From Sphingomonas sp. AP4-R1 (GTDB lineage Bacteria; Pseudomonadota; Alphaproteobacteria; Sphingomonadales; Sphingomonadaceae): a DNA stretch of 64,000 nt. The DNA lies in the NCBI RefSeq assembly GCF_013113735.1, contig NZ_CP053346.1:124001-188000 (forward strand), given 5' to 3'. The first letter of the stretch is position 1. Every line of letters starts with the position of its first letter. The translations under genes and the position numbers were made by a program. Shown here piece after piece: positions 53,325-61,600 of the stretch. Under the pieces are notes generated by a model. That model was given only the letters and a program-made list of their open reading frames with translations, was not told the origin of the DNA and ran no database searches.

Positions 53325-54091
53325 CAGGTGAGGCTCAGACCAAGCTCGCTATATCGGGTGGGGCGATGCGACCGGACCAGCCGCGCCAGCGACCGATCGA
53401 TGCTGGAGACGAGCGCGGGCACGCCCAGATCGCCCGGATGGACCGCCAGCCGCGCCACCGGCATGCGCCGCAACACGGGAGGCAAAGCGGCGGCCGCGAC
53501 CAGCGAGGAGGCGATCCGCATCCGGCTGCGGCTGGCCCAGGTGAGCACCGGTCCGCGACACAGCGTCTCGCCATTTTGCGGGCTCCAGACCTTCCAGTGA
53601 TCCTCCGCCACCGCGAACCCGCAATCGCCCAGCGCCTCCATCGCGCCTTCGCCATAGAGCCAGGCCGGCGCGACGAAGCCCGCCACCGGACGGCCCGTGA
53701 TATCCTCCAGCAGAGCGCGCCCGTCGCGCATCCGCCGGCCGGCCGTCTGGCGATCGAGGCCGAGAAACTCGCCCTCGCCCGCCGTCATGTGGCGCGCCTT
53801 CAGCCGCGCGACCGGCGAGGCATGATCTTGGGTATCGCGGTGGAACCAGCCATGTACGAAAATGTCGGTGCCGCCTTCGGCCCAGCGGCGGAGCGTGGCC
53901 GCGAACGGCGATCCGGCGCGGATCGGCGCCTCCCCCCAATGATCGGGCACGACCAGCAGGGCGATGCGATCGCGGCGGGCATGGCGGCCGAGCAGGTCGA
54001 GCAGCCGGCTCACCTCGCTTTCGAAGCGCGGGCCGACATCGTGGATGGACAGAAGCAGCCGCTTTTCCGGCCGCGCCGCATGCTCAGGCAT
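53324..54091 (-). CDS. DUF2334/polysaccharide-deacetylase-like protein
   Basis: 255 residues from the ATG at 54091 (a second in-frame ATG two codons earlier is possible). The NodB-like metal motifs are SIHDVGP (residues 15-21) and HGWFHRDTQDHA, and FVAPAWLYGEGAMEAL corresponds to the third motif. No signal peptide, so it may act in the cytoplasm on a precursor. First gene of the run; the GT4 gene is coupled to it. Deacetylation of a GlcNAc-containing intermediate is the family-based guess. Confidence 0.8.
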   Translation of the reverse strand: MPEHAARPEKRLLLSIHDVGPRFESEVSRLLDLLGRHARRDRIALLVVPDHWGEAPIRAGSPFAATLRRWAEGGTDIFVHGWFHRDTQDHASPVARLKARHMTAGEGEFLGLDRQTAGRRMRDGRALLEDITGRPVAGFVAPAWLYGEGAMEALGDCGFAVAEDHWKVWSPQNGETLCRGPVLTWASRSRMRIASSLVAAAALPPVLRRMPVARLAVHPGDLGVPALVSSIDRSLARLVRSHRPTRYSELGLSLT

Positions 54092-54310
54092 AAGCATGCC
54101 CAGCAGTCCGGATCGCCCGGAATAAGCATACCGTGCAGGTTCGGGCCTGCGGGCCAGAGCGCATCATGATCGTGCCTTCCATTGCGGAAGAGACGGCGGC
54201 GGCCACGCCCCCCGCAGTTCGGCCCCGGAAAAAAATGATGCATCGGCGATCGGCTGCGGTTCCGCCGCGACGCGCCGTCTTTCGGCATCAGCTCCGCGCC
54301 ACGAGGCCGT

Positions 54311-55375
54311 ATGAAAATTCTCGTCAGAAGCGCTTTGGCGCTCGCCTGTCTCTCCCTGCTGGGCACCACCTGGTCATGGGCCCGGCGCGACGACACCTAT
54401 CTGCCGGCGGCGAGCCCGAGCGGGCCAGGCACCGTCTCCGTGCTGACCTACAATGTGCATGGCGCGCCGTGGCCGATCACGTTCGGCCGCTCCGCCAAGC
54501 TGCGCCAGATCGCGGACCGGCTGCAGCGGCTGCGCGCGGAAGGGCGCGCACCCGGCGTCATCGTGCTGCAGGAAGCCTTTAGCGGCGACGCGCAGGTGAT
54601 CCGCAAGACGGCGGGCTATGCCTATACGGCGGTGGGCGCGGGCAAGGACGAGGCTGGCGCCGGCACGATGACGCCGTTCGATCAGGTGTTCGCGGACGGG
54701 GCGCGCTGGTGGAAGGGCGAGACGGAGGGCAAGCTGGTCGGTAGCGGTCTGCAGATCCTGTCCGATTATCCGATCCTCGCCGTCCACCGCATGGCGTTTC
54801 CCGCCTTCGCCTGCGCGGGCTGGGACTGCCTCGCCAACAAGGGGGCGCTGATGGTGACGTTGGCCGTGCCGGGCGGCCCGCCGGTGGACGTGGTGACCAC
54901 GCACCTCAACAGCCGCCACGCCTCGGCCGTGCCCGACGCGCGCTCCAATTATGCCTATGGCCGGCAGGTGGAGATGCTCACCGCCTTCATCCGCGCGAAG
55001 CACGACCGGGCCCACCCGCTGATCGTGGCGGGCGATTTCAACGTGGGGCCGGTGCCGCCGCGCCGCGAGGCGCTGCTGACCGAAGCGCGGAACTGGGCCG
55101 GCGACGAGACGATCCGCGATGCGATGCACGAATATCGCCGCGACGGCGGCCGGATGAGCGCGGACGCCGCTTTCTCCTTCCACCGCGCGCGTGACTGGCA
55201 ATTCTATGCGGCCGGGACGACGCGCCGGATCGGCCTGCTGGGGATCGAGGTGCCGTTCGGGTTCGAGCCTTCGGGCGGCATGCTCTCCGACCATGTCGGC
55301 TATGTCGCGCGCTACCGGCTGGACACGCCGGCCGCCACCGCGCTCGCTACCACGAGCGGGCGAGCGAAAGCGTGA
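54311..55375 (+). CDS. Exported endonuclease/exonuclease/phosphatase family protein
   Basis: 354 residues. Signal peptide to about residue 24 (TWSWA). EEP fold motifs in order: LTYNVHG (about 45-51), LQEAF (metal Glu), THLNSRH, GDFNVGP (catalytic Asp/Asn), and SDHVGY (catalytic Asp-His). Members include phospholipases/sphingomyelinase-like enzymes, nucleases and inositol phosphatases; the signal peptide favours a periplasmic or secreted phosphodiesterase. Its last 29 bases overlap the convergent receptor gene. Confidence 0.85.
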   Translation: MKILVRSALALACLSLLGTTWSWARRDDTYLPAASPSGPGTVSVLTYNVHGAPWPITFGRSAKLRQIADRLQRLRAEGRAPGVIVLQEAFSGDAQVIRKTAGYAYTAVGAGKDEAGAGTMTPFDQVFADGARWWKGETEGKLVGSGLQILSDYPILAVHRMAFPAFACAGWDCLANKGALMVTLAVPGGPPVDVVTTHLNSRHASAVPDARSNYAYGRQVEMLTAFIRAKHDRAHPLIVAGDFNVGPVPPRREALLTEARNWAGDETIRDAMHEYRRDGGRMSADAAFSFHRARDWQFYAAGTTRRIGLLGIEVPFGFEPSGGMLSDHVGYVARYRLDTPAATALATTSGRAKA

Positions 55376-57704
55376 AGGTGCGCGGGCGGAGCGGCGTATA
55401 TTGCCGCCCGGCCATGATCGAAAAGGGATTGCCGAAGGCGAAGGTATCGCCCTGAATGTCGAGCAGATTGTCGATCCGCCCGCCGATCGTGAGCCGCCCG
55501 CGCGAGAAGAAGGCGGCGGTCTGGGCGGTGGCATAATTGCCCATCTGGCGATCGAGATCCTCGTCGAAGAAGAGGCGGGCGCGGCCGATATAGTTGGCCT
55601 GCGCGGACAGCCGCGTCGTCCATCCCGCCAGCGGAAATTCGTAGCGCGCGGTCAGGCGCGCCGTGATGTTCGGCGTCACCGGCAGGCGCCGGTCGTCCAG
55701 CTTCGATCCGTCCTCGGTCTTCACCAGCAGCGCACGCACATAGGTGGCGCCCGCGCTGATCTGCCAGCGCGGCGCCGGCGTCAGGTCCGCGCTGGCCTCG
55801 GCGCCGGTGATCCGCGCGAGGCCCGCATTGCGTGTCGCGACCAGCCCGTTGCTCAGCAGATAATCGGCCTGGATGTGGTTCCATCTCGTATGGAACAGGC
55901 TGCCGTTGAGCGTGAGCATGCCGGCGATCGGCTCTCCGCGATAGCCGAGATCGAACGTGCCCAGTTCATCGGAATCGAATCGCCGCGACGTCGCCTCGCC
56001 GGCGGCGGCGAGGCCGCCCGGCCGCAGCGCGCGGGCGTAGCGCAGATAGACGAGGTGGTGGGTGGACGGCGCCCATGACAGGGACAGGCTCGGAGACGCG
56101 AAGAATTTGGCGAAGCGTGCCGACGTGCCGCCGTGGCGCTCGCTCGCCTCATTATCCGCCACGCTGCGATAGAGGCGCGCGCCCGCCGTGGCGCTGATAT
56201 GCCGCCAGAGCGGGACCGTCGCCTCGCCGAAGATCGCCATCTCCGTCACGACGCGATCGAGACTCTCGACGGTGAGGGACTGCGTCGTGCCCTCGATCGT
56301 GCCGGTGTCGCGGCTGGTGGAGCGCAGATAGGAGGCGCCGAGCAGCCAGCGGGACGAGCCTGCGGGCGAAAGGCGGACTTCGCCGTTGGCGATCGAATAA
56401 GCGCGTTGGTCGACGAAGCGGCTGGCACCGGACAGGCCGAAATCCGCCGAGGAATCCGAGGAATCGAGGATCGAATCCACCTGCTGATCCACGTAGCTGC
56501 CGGTGGCGAGCAGATCGAGGCCGCCGATCCGCCCGCGCAGCGTGGCGGCGGCTTCCCGGAAATCATTGTCGGCGGGCTCGGCAATGCGCGCGTATCGCTG
56601 CACCGTCTCGTCGTCCGTCACATATTGAGTGTCGCGGCTGTTCACGTCCTGCACCGCGCCCGACACGTCCAGCATCCACACCGGATCGATCGCCCAGCCC
56701 AGCGCCAGCCTGCCGCCGCGCGTGGTGGTGACGTTCGCATTGCTGCGGCCGTCGATATTGTCGATCCAGCCGCCCTCGCGCGTGTCATAGCCCACGGCGC
56801 GGATGGCGAGGCTGTCCGTCGCGATCGGCAGGTTCAGCACCCCCTCCACCCCGCCGCCGATGCCGCCATGCTGGACGGCTTCGCCGCTGAGGCGCACGGC
56901 CCCCGCTATGTCGGTCAGATCGGGTTTGCGCGTGACGATCTGGTAGATGCCGCCGAGCGCGCCGGAGCCGTAGAGCGGGCCCTGCGGCCCCTTCAATATC
57001 TCGACCTGCTCCATATCGATCAGCCGCAGATCGGGATCGGGCGCGTCGAAGGTGATGCGCGCCTCGTCCAGCTGGACCGCGACCGTCGACTGGCTGTTGC
57101 CGTTGAACGGGCTGTCCGCGACGCCGCGGATGAAGGGCCGGTTGCGGCCGGGGCCGAGATTGGTGAGCGAAAGCCCCTCCATCGACAGCGCCAGATCGCG
57201 CGAGGCGAGCGAGACCTTGCCTGCATCGGTATCGGCCAGATCGACGCGCGACAGCGACGCCGGAATGCCCTGCAGCAATTGCCGCCTCTTCTGCCCCGTC
57301 ACGATGATCGGCGCGGCGGGATCCTCGTCGGGCGGGGGCCCGCCTCCTGCCACGACGGGCCGGTCGATCGGCCGCCGCCGCCCGATCAGCGGAAAGGGCT
57401 GCGCATGTTCGATCCGGAAGGTGCCGCTGCCGCCGGGAACGGCACGCAGGCCACTGCCGTGCAGCGCCGCGCGCAAGGCGTCCGCGACGGGCATGCGGCC
57501 CTTGACGGCCCTGGTCCGGACGGACGCGTCCGCCGCCGTCCAGCCGATCGAGACTCCGGCCTTGTCCGAAATGGCCGACATCGATGCGGCCACGGTGCCG
57601 GCGGCGATATCGAACGGAAGATCGTCCGCCGGCGCAGCGGCGGCGGGTGCGGTGACGAGCAGGCTAGCGAGCGGCGGGATCCAGCAGGCGCACGACGCCG
57701 CCAT
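55347..57704 (-). CDS. TonB-dependent receptor with STN signalling domain (FecA type)
   Basis: 785 residues from the ATG at 57704; no clear ribosome site, and the start lies 41 bases inside the FecR gene, suggesting coupled translation. A signal peptide (to about residue 26) is followed by an STN/secretin-like N-terminal domain (about 28-105), a TonB box around IIVTGQKR (about 131-138), a plug with GPQGPLYGSGALGGIYQIVTRKP and a barrel ending LSLARSW. The STN domain contacts FecR across the periplasm, so this receptor both imports a substrate and signals. Substrate unknown. Confidence 0.88.
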   Translation of the reverse strand: MAASCACWIPPLASLLVTAPAAAAPADDLPFDIAAGTVAASMSAISDKAGVSIGWTAADASVRTRAVKGRMPVADALRAALHGSGLRAVPGGSGTFRIEHAQPFPLIGRRRPIDRPVVAGGGPPPDEDPAAPIIVTGQKRRQLLQGIPASLSRVDLADTDAGKVSLASRDLALSMEGLSLTNLGPGRNRPFIRGVADSPFNGNSQSTVAVQLDEARITFDAPDPDLRLIDMEQVEILKGPQGPLYGSGALGGIYQIVTRKPDLTDIAGAVRLSGEAVQHGGIGGGVEGVLNLPIATDSLAIRAVGYDTREGGWIDNIDGRSNANVTTTRGGRLALGWAIDPVWMLDVSGAVQDVNSRDTQYVTDDETVQRYARIAEPADNDFREAAATLRGRIGGLDLLATGSYVDQQVDSILDSSDSSADFGLSGASRFVDQRAYSIANGEVRLSPAGSSRWLLGASYLRSTSRDTGTIEGTTQSLTVESLDRVVTEMAIFGEATVPLWRHISATAGARLYRSVADNEASERHGGTSARFAKFFASPSLSLSWAPSTHHLVYLRYARALRPGGLAAAGEATSRRFDSDELGTFDLGYRGEPIAGMLTLNGSLFHTRWNHIQADYLLSNGLVATRNAGLARITGAEASADLTPAPRWQISAGATYVRALLVKTEDGSKLDDRRLPVTPNITARLTARYEFPLAGWTTRLSAQANYIGRARLFFDEDLDRQMGNYATAQTAAFFSRGRLTIGGRIDNLLDIQGDTFAFGNPFSIMAGRQYTPLRPRTFTLSLARSW

Positions 57705-58620
57705 GCGTTTCGTAGGAAATCGCCATGAGCCCCGAAAGCGTGTCAAACAGCTTCGAACCGTCCCCAACGACGATCACCCCCGAAAATTGCCGGTCGCGAA
57801 GCGCCGGATCCACGGTCACCGTCTTGCCGGAATAGCGCGACAGGTCCGCCGCGACCGCGGAGAGCGGGGCCTCATTATAGACCAGTCGCCCGCGGCGCCA
57901 GCTTCCCACATCCTTGCTGGAGATGGTGCGCTTGGTGGCGCTGTGATCGATGTTCAGCGCGATCAGCTGCTCGCCCGCCGCGACGCGCGTGGGCGCGCCA
58001 TCGGCGGCGCCGACCGAGACATTGCCCTCCGCCACCGCGACTCGCACCGATTCGCCGCCCATCGTCATGCCGAACTGGGTGCCGATATCGGTGACCTTGA
58101 AGTCGCCGGCCTTGATCGAGAGCGCGCGCGAGGGATCGTGCGCCACGTCGAAATAGGCCTCGCCCGACGCCAGCTCCAGCGTGCGGGGATCGCCCGTCAT
58201 CGCCACCAGCCGGGTCGACGGCGCCAGCTCGGCCGAAATGCCGTCGCCGATCGCCACGCGACGCGTCTGCCCGGCACCCGTGCTGTAGACGATGTCGGGC
58301 GCGGCGGGGCGCAGCATCGGGATCGACACCGCGACCGCCAGCGCCGCCGCGACCGAACCGTAGAGCCACGGCCGCCGCTTCGTGCGCTCCGGCGCGGAGG
58401 CGATCATCGGCTGGGGATCGACGAACCGCTTCAGCTCGGGCGCATGATCGTCCACCGCGCGATCCAGCAGCGCGATCTCGTCATAGGCCTCGCGGTGGCC
58501 CGCGTCGGCCTCCAGCCACGCCAGATAGGCGTCCCAGTCCGCGTCCTCATGCTCCAGCGACTGGTGCCAGGCAATCGCCTCGTCCAGCAGCCGTTCATCG
58601 ATCTCCGACCGCGCGCTCAT
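57664..58620 (-). CDS. FecR-type anti-sigma regulator
   Basis: 318 residues from the ATG at 58620 with GGGAAAG upstream. A cytoplasmic N-terminal domain with WHQSLEHEDADWDAYLAWLEAD (FecR_N, DUF4880) precedes one membrane helix (about 88-106, after KRRPWLYGS). The periplasmic FecR domain (about 118-215) contains LASGEAYFDVAHDP, and a DUF4974-like C-terminal segment ends in LLDPAAR. It controls the adjacent sigma factor in response to the receptor. The downstream receptor start overlaps it by 41 bases. Confidence 0.9.
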   Translation of the reverse strand: MSARSEIDERLLDEAIAWHQSLEHEDADWDAYLAWLEADAGHREAYDEIALLDRAVDDHAPELKRFVDPQPMIASAPERTKRRPWLYGSVAAALAVAVSIPMLRPAAPDIVYSTGAGQTRRVAIGDGISAELAPSTRLVAMTGDPRTLELASGEAYFDVAHDPSRALSIKAGDFKVTDIGTQFGMTMGGESVRVAVAEGNVSVGAADGAPTRVAAGEQLIALNIDHSATKRTISSKDVGSWRRGRLVYNEAPLSAVAADLSRYSGKTVTVDPALRDRQFSGVIVVGDGSKLFDTLSGLMAISYETHGGVVRLLDPAAR

Positions 58621-58680
58621 GGCGAACGACTTTCCCGAACCGTCATCATGATGCAATAGACGCCGCGCACCGCCCCAACC

Positions 58681-59208
58681 TCAGTCCAGCATCGCGCGGC
58701 GCAGATATTTCATCGCGACCGCCATATGCTTCTCGACGCCGCTCTTCGAAATGCCCAGCCGCGCGGCCACGTCGGCGTGGCTCAGCCCCTCGATCTTGTG
58801 CAGTTCGAAGGCGCGGCGGGCGCCCTCCGGCAGCGTGGCGATCGCGGAGGCGAGCTGCGCGATCTCCTCCCGATCGAGGATCGCCTCCTCGGCATTGCGG
58901 CGCACGTCGGCCGTCTCGACCCCGGAGGGCTGATGGCCGGTCGCCTCGTCGCTCCACAGCCGCTCGCGCCGGGACCGGCGCTGGCTCTCGCGCAGCCGAT
59001 CGACCACCATGTTCTGCGCGATGCGATAGAGATAGGCGCGTCCGTTCGCCACCGGAGCGCCGGCCGACTGGCGGACCTTGATCCAGAGTTCCTGAAGGAG
59101 ATCCTCGGCCTCGCCCCGATCGCCGGTGCGGGCAATGAGGAAGCGCAGAAGATCGGCCCGGTACACTCCGTAGAGCGCCGCCAGTTCCTGTGACGTATCC
59201 TGCTCCAT
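58681..59208 (-). CDS. ECF RNA polymerase sigma factor (FecI-like)
   Basis: 175 residues. Region 2 includes DLLQELWIKVRQ and AYLYRIAQNMVVDRLR (about 36-75), and region 4 has LPEGARRAFELHKIEGLSHADVAARLGISKSGVEKHMAVAMKYLRR, the FecI-group pattern. It should direct transcription of the receptor gene when released by FecR. 60 bp separate it from fecR. The target promoter cannot be seen. Confidence 0.92.
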   Translation of the reverse strand: MEQDTSQELAALYGVYRADLLRFLIARTGDRGEAEDLLQELWIKVRQSAGAPVANGRAYLYRIAQNMVVDRLRESQRRSRRERLWSDEATGHQPSGVETADVRRNAEEAILDREEIAQLASAIATLPEGARRAFELHKIEGLSHADVAARLGISKSGVEKHMAVAMKYLRRAMLD

Positions 59209-59342
59209 GCCTTACCGTGGCAGCATCTTTCGCGAACTTCGACCCGATATGCCGGACTGGATCCGGCCGATCCCGTCCCTTCTCTATGCGTCATGGCGAT
59301 CGGCGCCACCAGCCGCAATCGGAGCGAGCGCCCCGACGCCCG

Positions 59343-59729
59343 TCACACGATCGTGACGAACAGTTCGGCCTCGATCACCCAGCGCCCCGCCATCCAGCGC
59401 CACTTGGCCGCATAGGTGCCGGTCGCGAGCGGCTCGCCGCCCGCCGCCGGAATGCCGGCCCACCTCCCCTGTTCGAACGCGATCGGATGATCGGTCGCGA
59501 CGACGACCGCCTCGGGCGTCCGCGTGTAGACGGTGCGCGCGGCATCCGCGAATTCGCGCTTCCAGGCCTGGAGCTGCGCCTTCCGGCCGGAGATCACCGC
59601 GCTGTCCGTGCCCGTCACCAGCACCACGTCGGGCGCCAGCAGCGGCCCGATCGCGCCGAGATCGGCCTCCGCCAGCGCCCGGTTGAAACCGGCGCGCGCC
59701 GCGCGGATCTCCAGCTCCGACGTCATCAT
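59343..59729 (-). CDS. NTF2-like (DUF4440/SnoaL-type) small protein
   Basis: 128 residues from the ATG at 59729, overlapping the upstream small gene by 4 bases (ATGA). A cone-shaped NTF2 fold is suggested by the helical start (ELEIRAARAGFNRALAEADL) and beta strands ending WRWMAGRWVIEAELF. Many such proteins are small hydrolases or ligand-binding domains; no catalytic residue can be assigned. It lies 134 bp from the FecI gene on the same strand but reads toward it from upstream. Confidence 0.72.
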   Translation of the reverse strand: MMTSELEIRAARAGFNRALAEADLGAIGPLLAPDVVLVTGTDSAVISGRKAQLQAWKREFADAARTVYTRTPEAVVVATDHPIAFEQGRWAGIPAAGGEPLATGTYAAKWRWMAGRWVIEAELFVTIV

Positions 59730-59926
59730 GCCTTGGGCGTCACCCAGACGGAGATCGGCGCCACGACCTTGCCGGGGGCGGGCTTGCCCACGTCGACGCG
59801 ATCCGCCGTGACGCGCTCGCCGCTTTCCAGCGTGAAGGAAGCCCAGGGCTTGGGCATGCGGCCGAAGCTCATCCGCTGGATAGGCTGGCCGGTGGTGGAA
59901 TTCATGATGGTTGCGATGACTGCCAT
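59726..59926 (-). CDS. Small protein, 66 aa, unknown
   Basis: From the ATG at 59926 (MAVIATIMN), ending in PKA. Mixed polar sequence with a GERVTADRVDVGKPAPGKVV centre suggesting a small beta domain. No signal peptide. The ribosome site is weak. The ATGA overlap with the NTF2-like gene supports that it is real and co-translated. No family recognised. Confidence 0.5.
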   Translation of the reverse strand: MAVIATIMNSTTGQPIQRMSFGRMPKPWASFTLESGERVTADRVDVGKPAPGKVVAPISVWVTPKA

Positions 59927-59992
59927 CGGCGGCCGATAGCCAGCGGCACGCGCACCTGTCCAGCCGGGGCAACCCGCCATTCGGCGCGTTGC

Positions 59993-60071
59993 GGCACCGG
60001 CTCGCTCCCTCACCCGGCCTCCCCACAGCAGATCATAAGGGAAGCCGGGTGGGGGAGCGGGCCGGTGCCGC
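59993..60071. repeat. Long inverted repeat after the sugar porter gene
   Basis: CGGCACCGGCTCGCTCCCTC... (from 59993) pairs with GGGGGAGCGGGCCGGTGCCG (to about 60070) over more than 25 bp with few mismatches. Together with the next hairpin it lies beyond the 3' end of the MFS gene. Confidence 0.75.
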
Positions 60072-60073
60072 CT

Positions 60074-60099
60074 CGAAATGCGCTCTTCCGTGCATTTCG
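60074..60099. repeat. Hairpin F, copy 2
   Basis: CGAAATGC (60074-60081) pairs with GCATTTCG (60092-60099). It shares its stem and the following CGAACAGGCT with hairpin 45874-45898. It lies 12 bp from the MFS stop. Confidence 0.6.
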
Positions 60100-60110
60100 C
60101 GAACAGGCTC

Positions 60111-61496
60111 TCAATCCATCACGACGCCCAGCTTGCGCTCCATCTCCTCCAGCGGAACGCCCTTCGTCTCCGGGAAATAGGCCAGCACGATCACGAACTG
60201 CGCGACCATCATCGCGGCGAAGAAGAAGAAAGGCAGGCCGACCGAGACGGCCGCGATGCTGGGGAAGGCGGCCGCGATCACCGCATCGAACCCCCAATGG
60301 GTGGAGGCGCCGATCGCGCTGCCGCGCCCCCGCACCGAGGTAGGGAACACCTCCGAGATATAGACCCAGATCACGGCACCCGTGCTGGGCGCGAAGAAAG
60401 CGATGAAGCCGATCAGCGCGGGCAGCACGAGCCAGCCTGGCGCCACCGCCGTCATCGCCAGACCCGCCACGACGAGGCACACCGCCATGCCCGCCGATCC
60501 GATCAGCAGCAAAGTGCGGCGCCCCAGCCGATCGATCAGCAGCATGCCGACGGCGGTGAAGATGGCGTTGACGACGCCGATGATGATCGCCTGCACATCC
60601 GGCGACAGGCTGCCACCCGCCTTCGCGAAGATCTCGTTCAGATAATAAAGCAGGGCGTTGATGCCCGAGAGCTGATTGAACCCGGCGACCATGAAGGCGA
60701 GCAGGATCGGCTTGCGGTGGCGGCGCCACGACAATCGCCCCTCGCTCGGCTGCGTACCGGCCGAAACCTCGACCGCATCGGCCTCCTGTTTCGCGCGGGC
60801 GCCATCCATGCCGACGCGGCCGAAGGCGGCGATCGCCTCCTCGCGCCGGCCCTTGCCGACCAGCCACCGGGGGCTGTTCGGAATGCGCAGCAGCAGGAGC
60901 AGGAAGATCAGGGCCGGCGCGGCCGACACGCCGAATTTCCAGCGCCAGTCGTCCGCCCCCAACGCCAGCGAGGCGATCACCGCGTTGGAGACATAGGCCG
61001 CAAGAATGCCGAAGATCACCATGAACTGGAACGAGGCGACCAGCCCGCCGCGCCGGGAGGGCGGTGCCACCTCGGCGATATAGACCGGCGCCAGCACCGA
61101 CGATCCGCCGACCGCCAGCCCGGCGATCACGCGGAAGGCGACGAGCGAGGTCCAGTCCCACGCGAGCGCGCAGCCCAGGCCGCCCACCACGTAGAACAGC
61201 ACCAGCACGCGCAGCGTATCGCGGCTGCCGAAACGATCGCCGGGAATGCCCGCCGTCAGCGCGCCGATCAACGTGCCCCACAAGGCCGAGGAGACCGTGA
61301 CGCCCAGCCAGAAATCGTCGAGCGCGTAGGTGGTGCGCAGCGATTCGGTCGTGCCGGAGATGACCGCCGTATCGAAACCGAACAGCAGGCCCGCGAGCGC
61401 GGCGGTGGCGATACAGGCGAGCAGACCGGGGTTGAGCAGCGAAGGCTCTTCTCCCTTGATCGGAGGCAAGGAACCCTGATCCGCCACAACCGCCAT
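60111..61496 (-). CDS. Sugar porter family MFS transporter
   Basis: 461 residues from the ATG at 61496 with GGCGGAG upstream. Twelve membrane helices, with sugar porter signatures: GFDTAVISG in helix 1, GDRFGSRD, AEVAPPSRRGGL, a QLSGIN motif in helix 7 (sugar contact), DRLGRRTLLL, and the PETKGVPLEEME end. Proton-sugar symport at the inner membrane. It is divergent from xylB, so xylose is the likely substrate. Confidence 0.92.
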   Translation of the reverse strand: MAVVADQGSLPPIKGEEPSLLNPGLLACIATAALAGLLFGFDTAVISGTTESLRTTYALDDFWLGVTVSSALWGTLIGALTAGIPGDRFGSRDTLRVLVLFYVVGGLGCALAWDWTSLVAFRVIAGLAVGGSSVLAPVYIAEVAPPSRRGGLVASFQFMVIFGILAAYVSNAVIASLALGADDWRWKFGVSAAPALIFLLLLLRIPNSPRWLVGKGRREEAIAAFGRVGMDGARAKQEADAVEVSAGTQPSEGRLSWRRHRKPILLAFMVAGFNQLSGINALLYYLNEIFAKAGGSLSPDVQAIIIGVVNAIFTAVGMLLIDRLGRRTLLLIGSAGMAVCLVVAGLAMTAVAPGWLVLPALIGFIAFFAPSTGAVIWVYISEVFPTSVRGRGSAIGASTHWGFDAVIAAAFPSIAAVSVGLPFFFFAAMMVAQFVIVLAYFPETKGVPLEEMERKLGVVMD

Positions 61497-61600
61497 AGCT
61501 CCGCCTTTATCCGCTCGCTGTTTTCTGCCCTTCCCCAACGCGGCGAGCGACCCACAAGGTCCGTCGCGCGTTCGGGCGGTCAGGCAGCGTAGGACAATCC

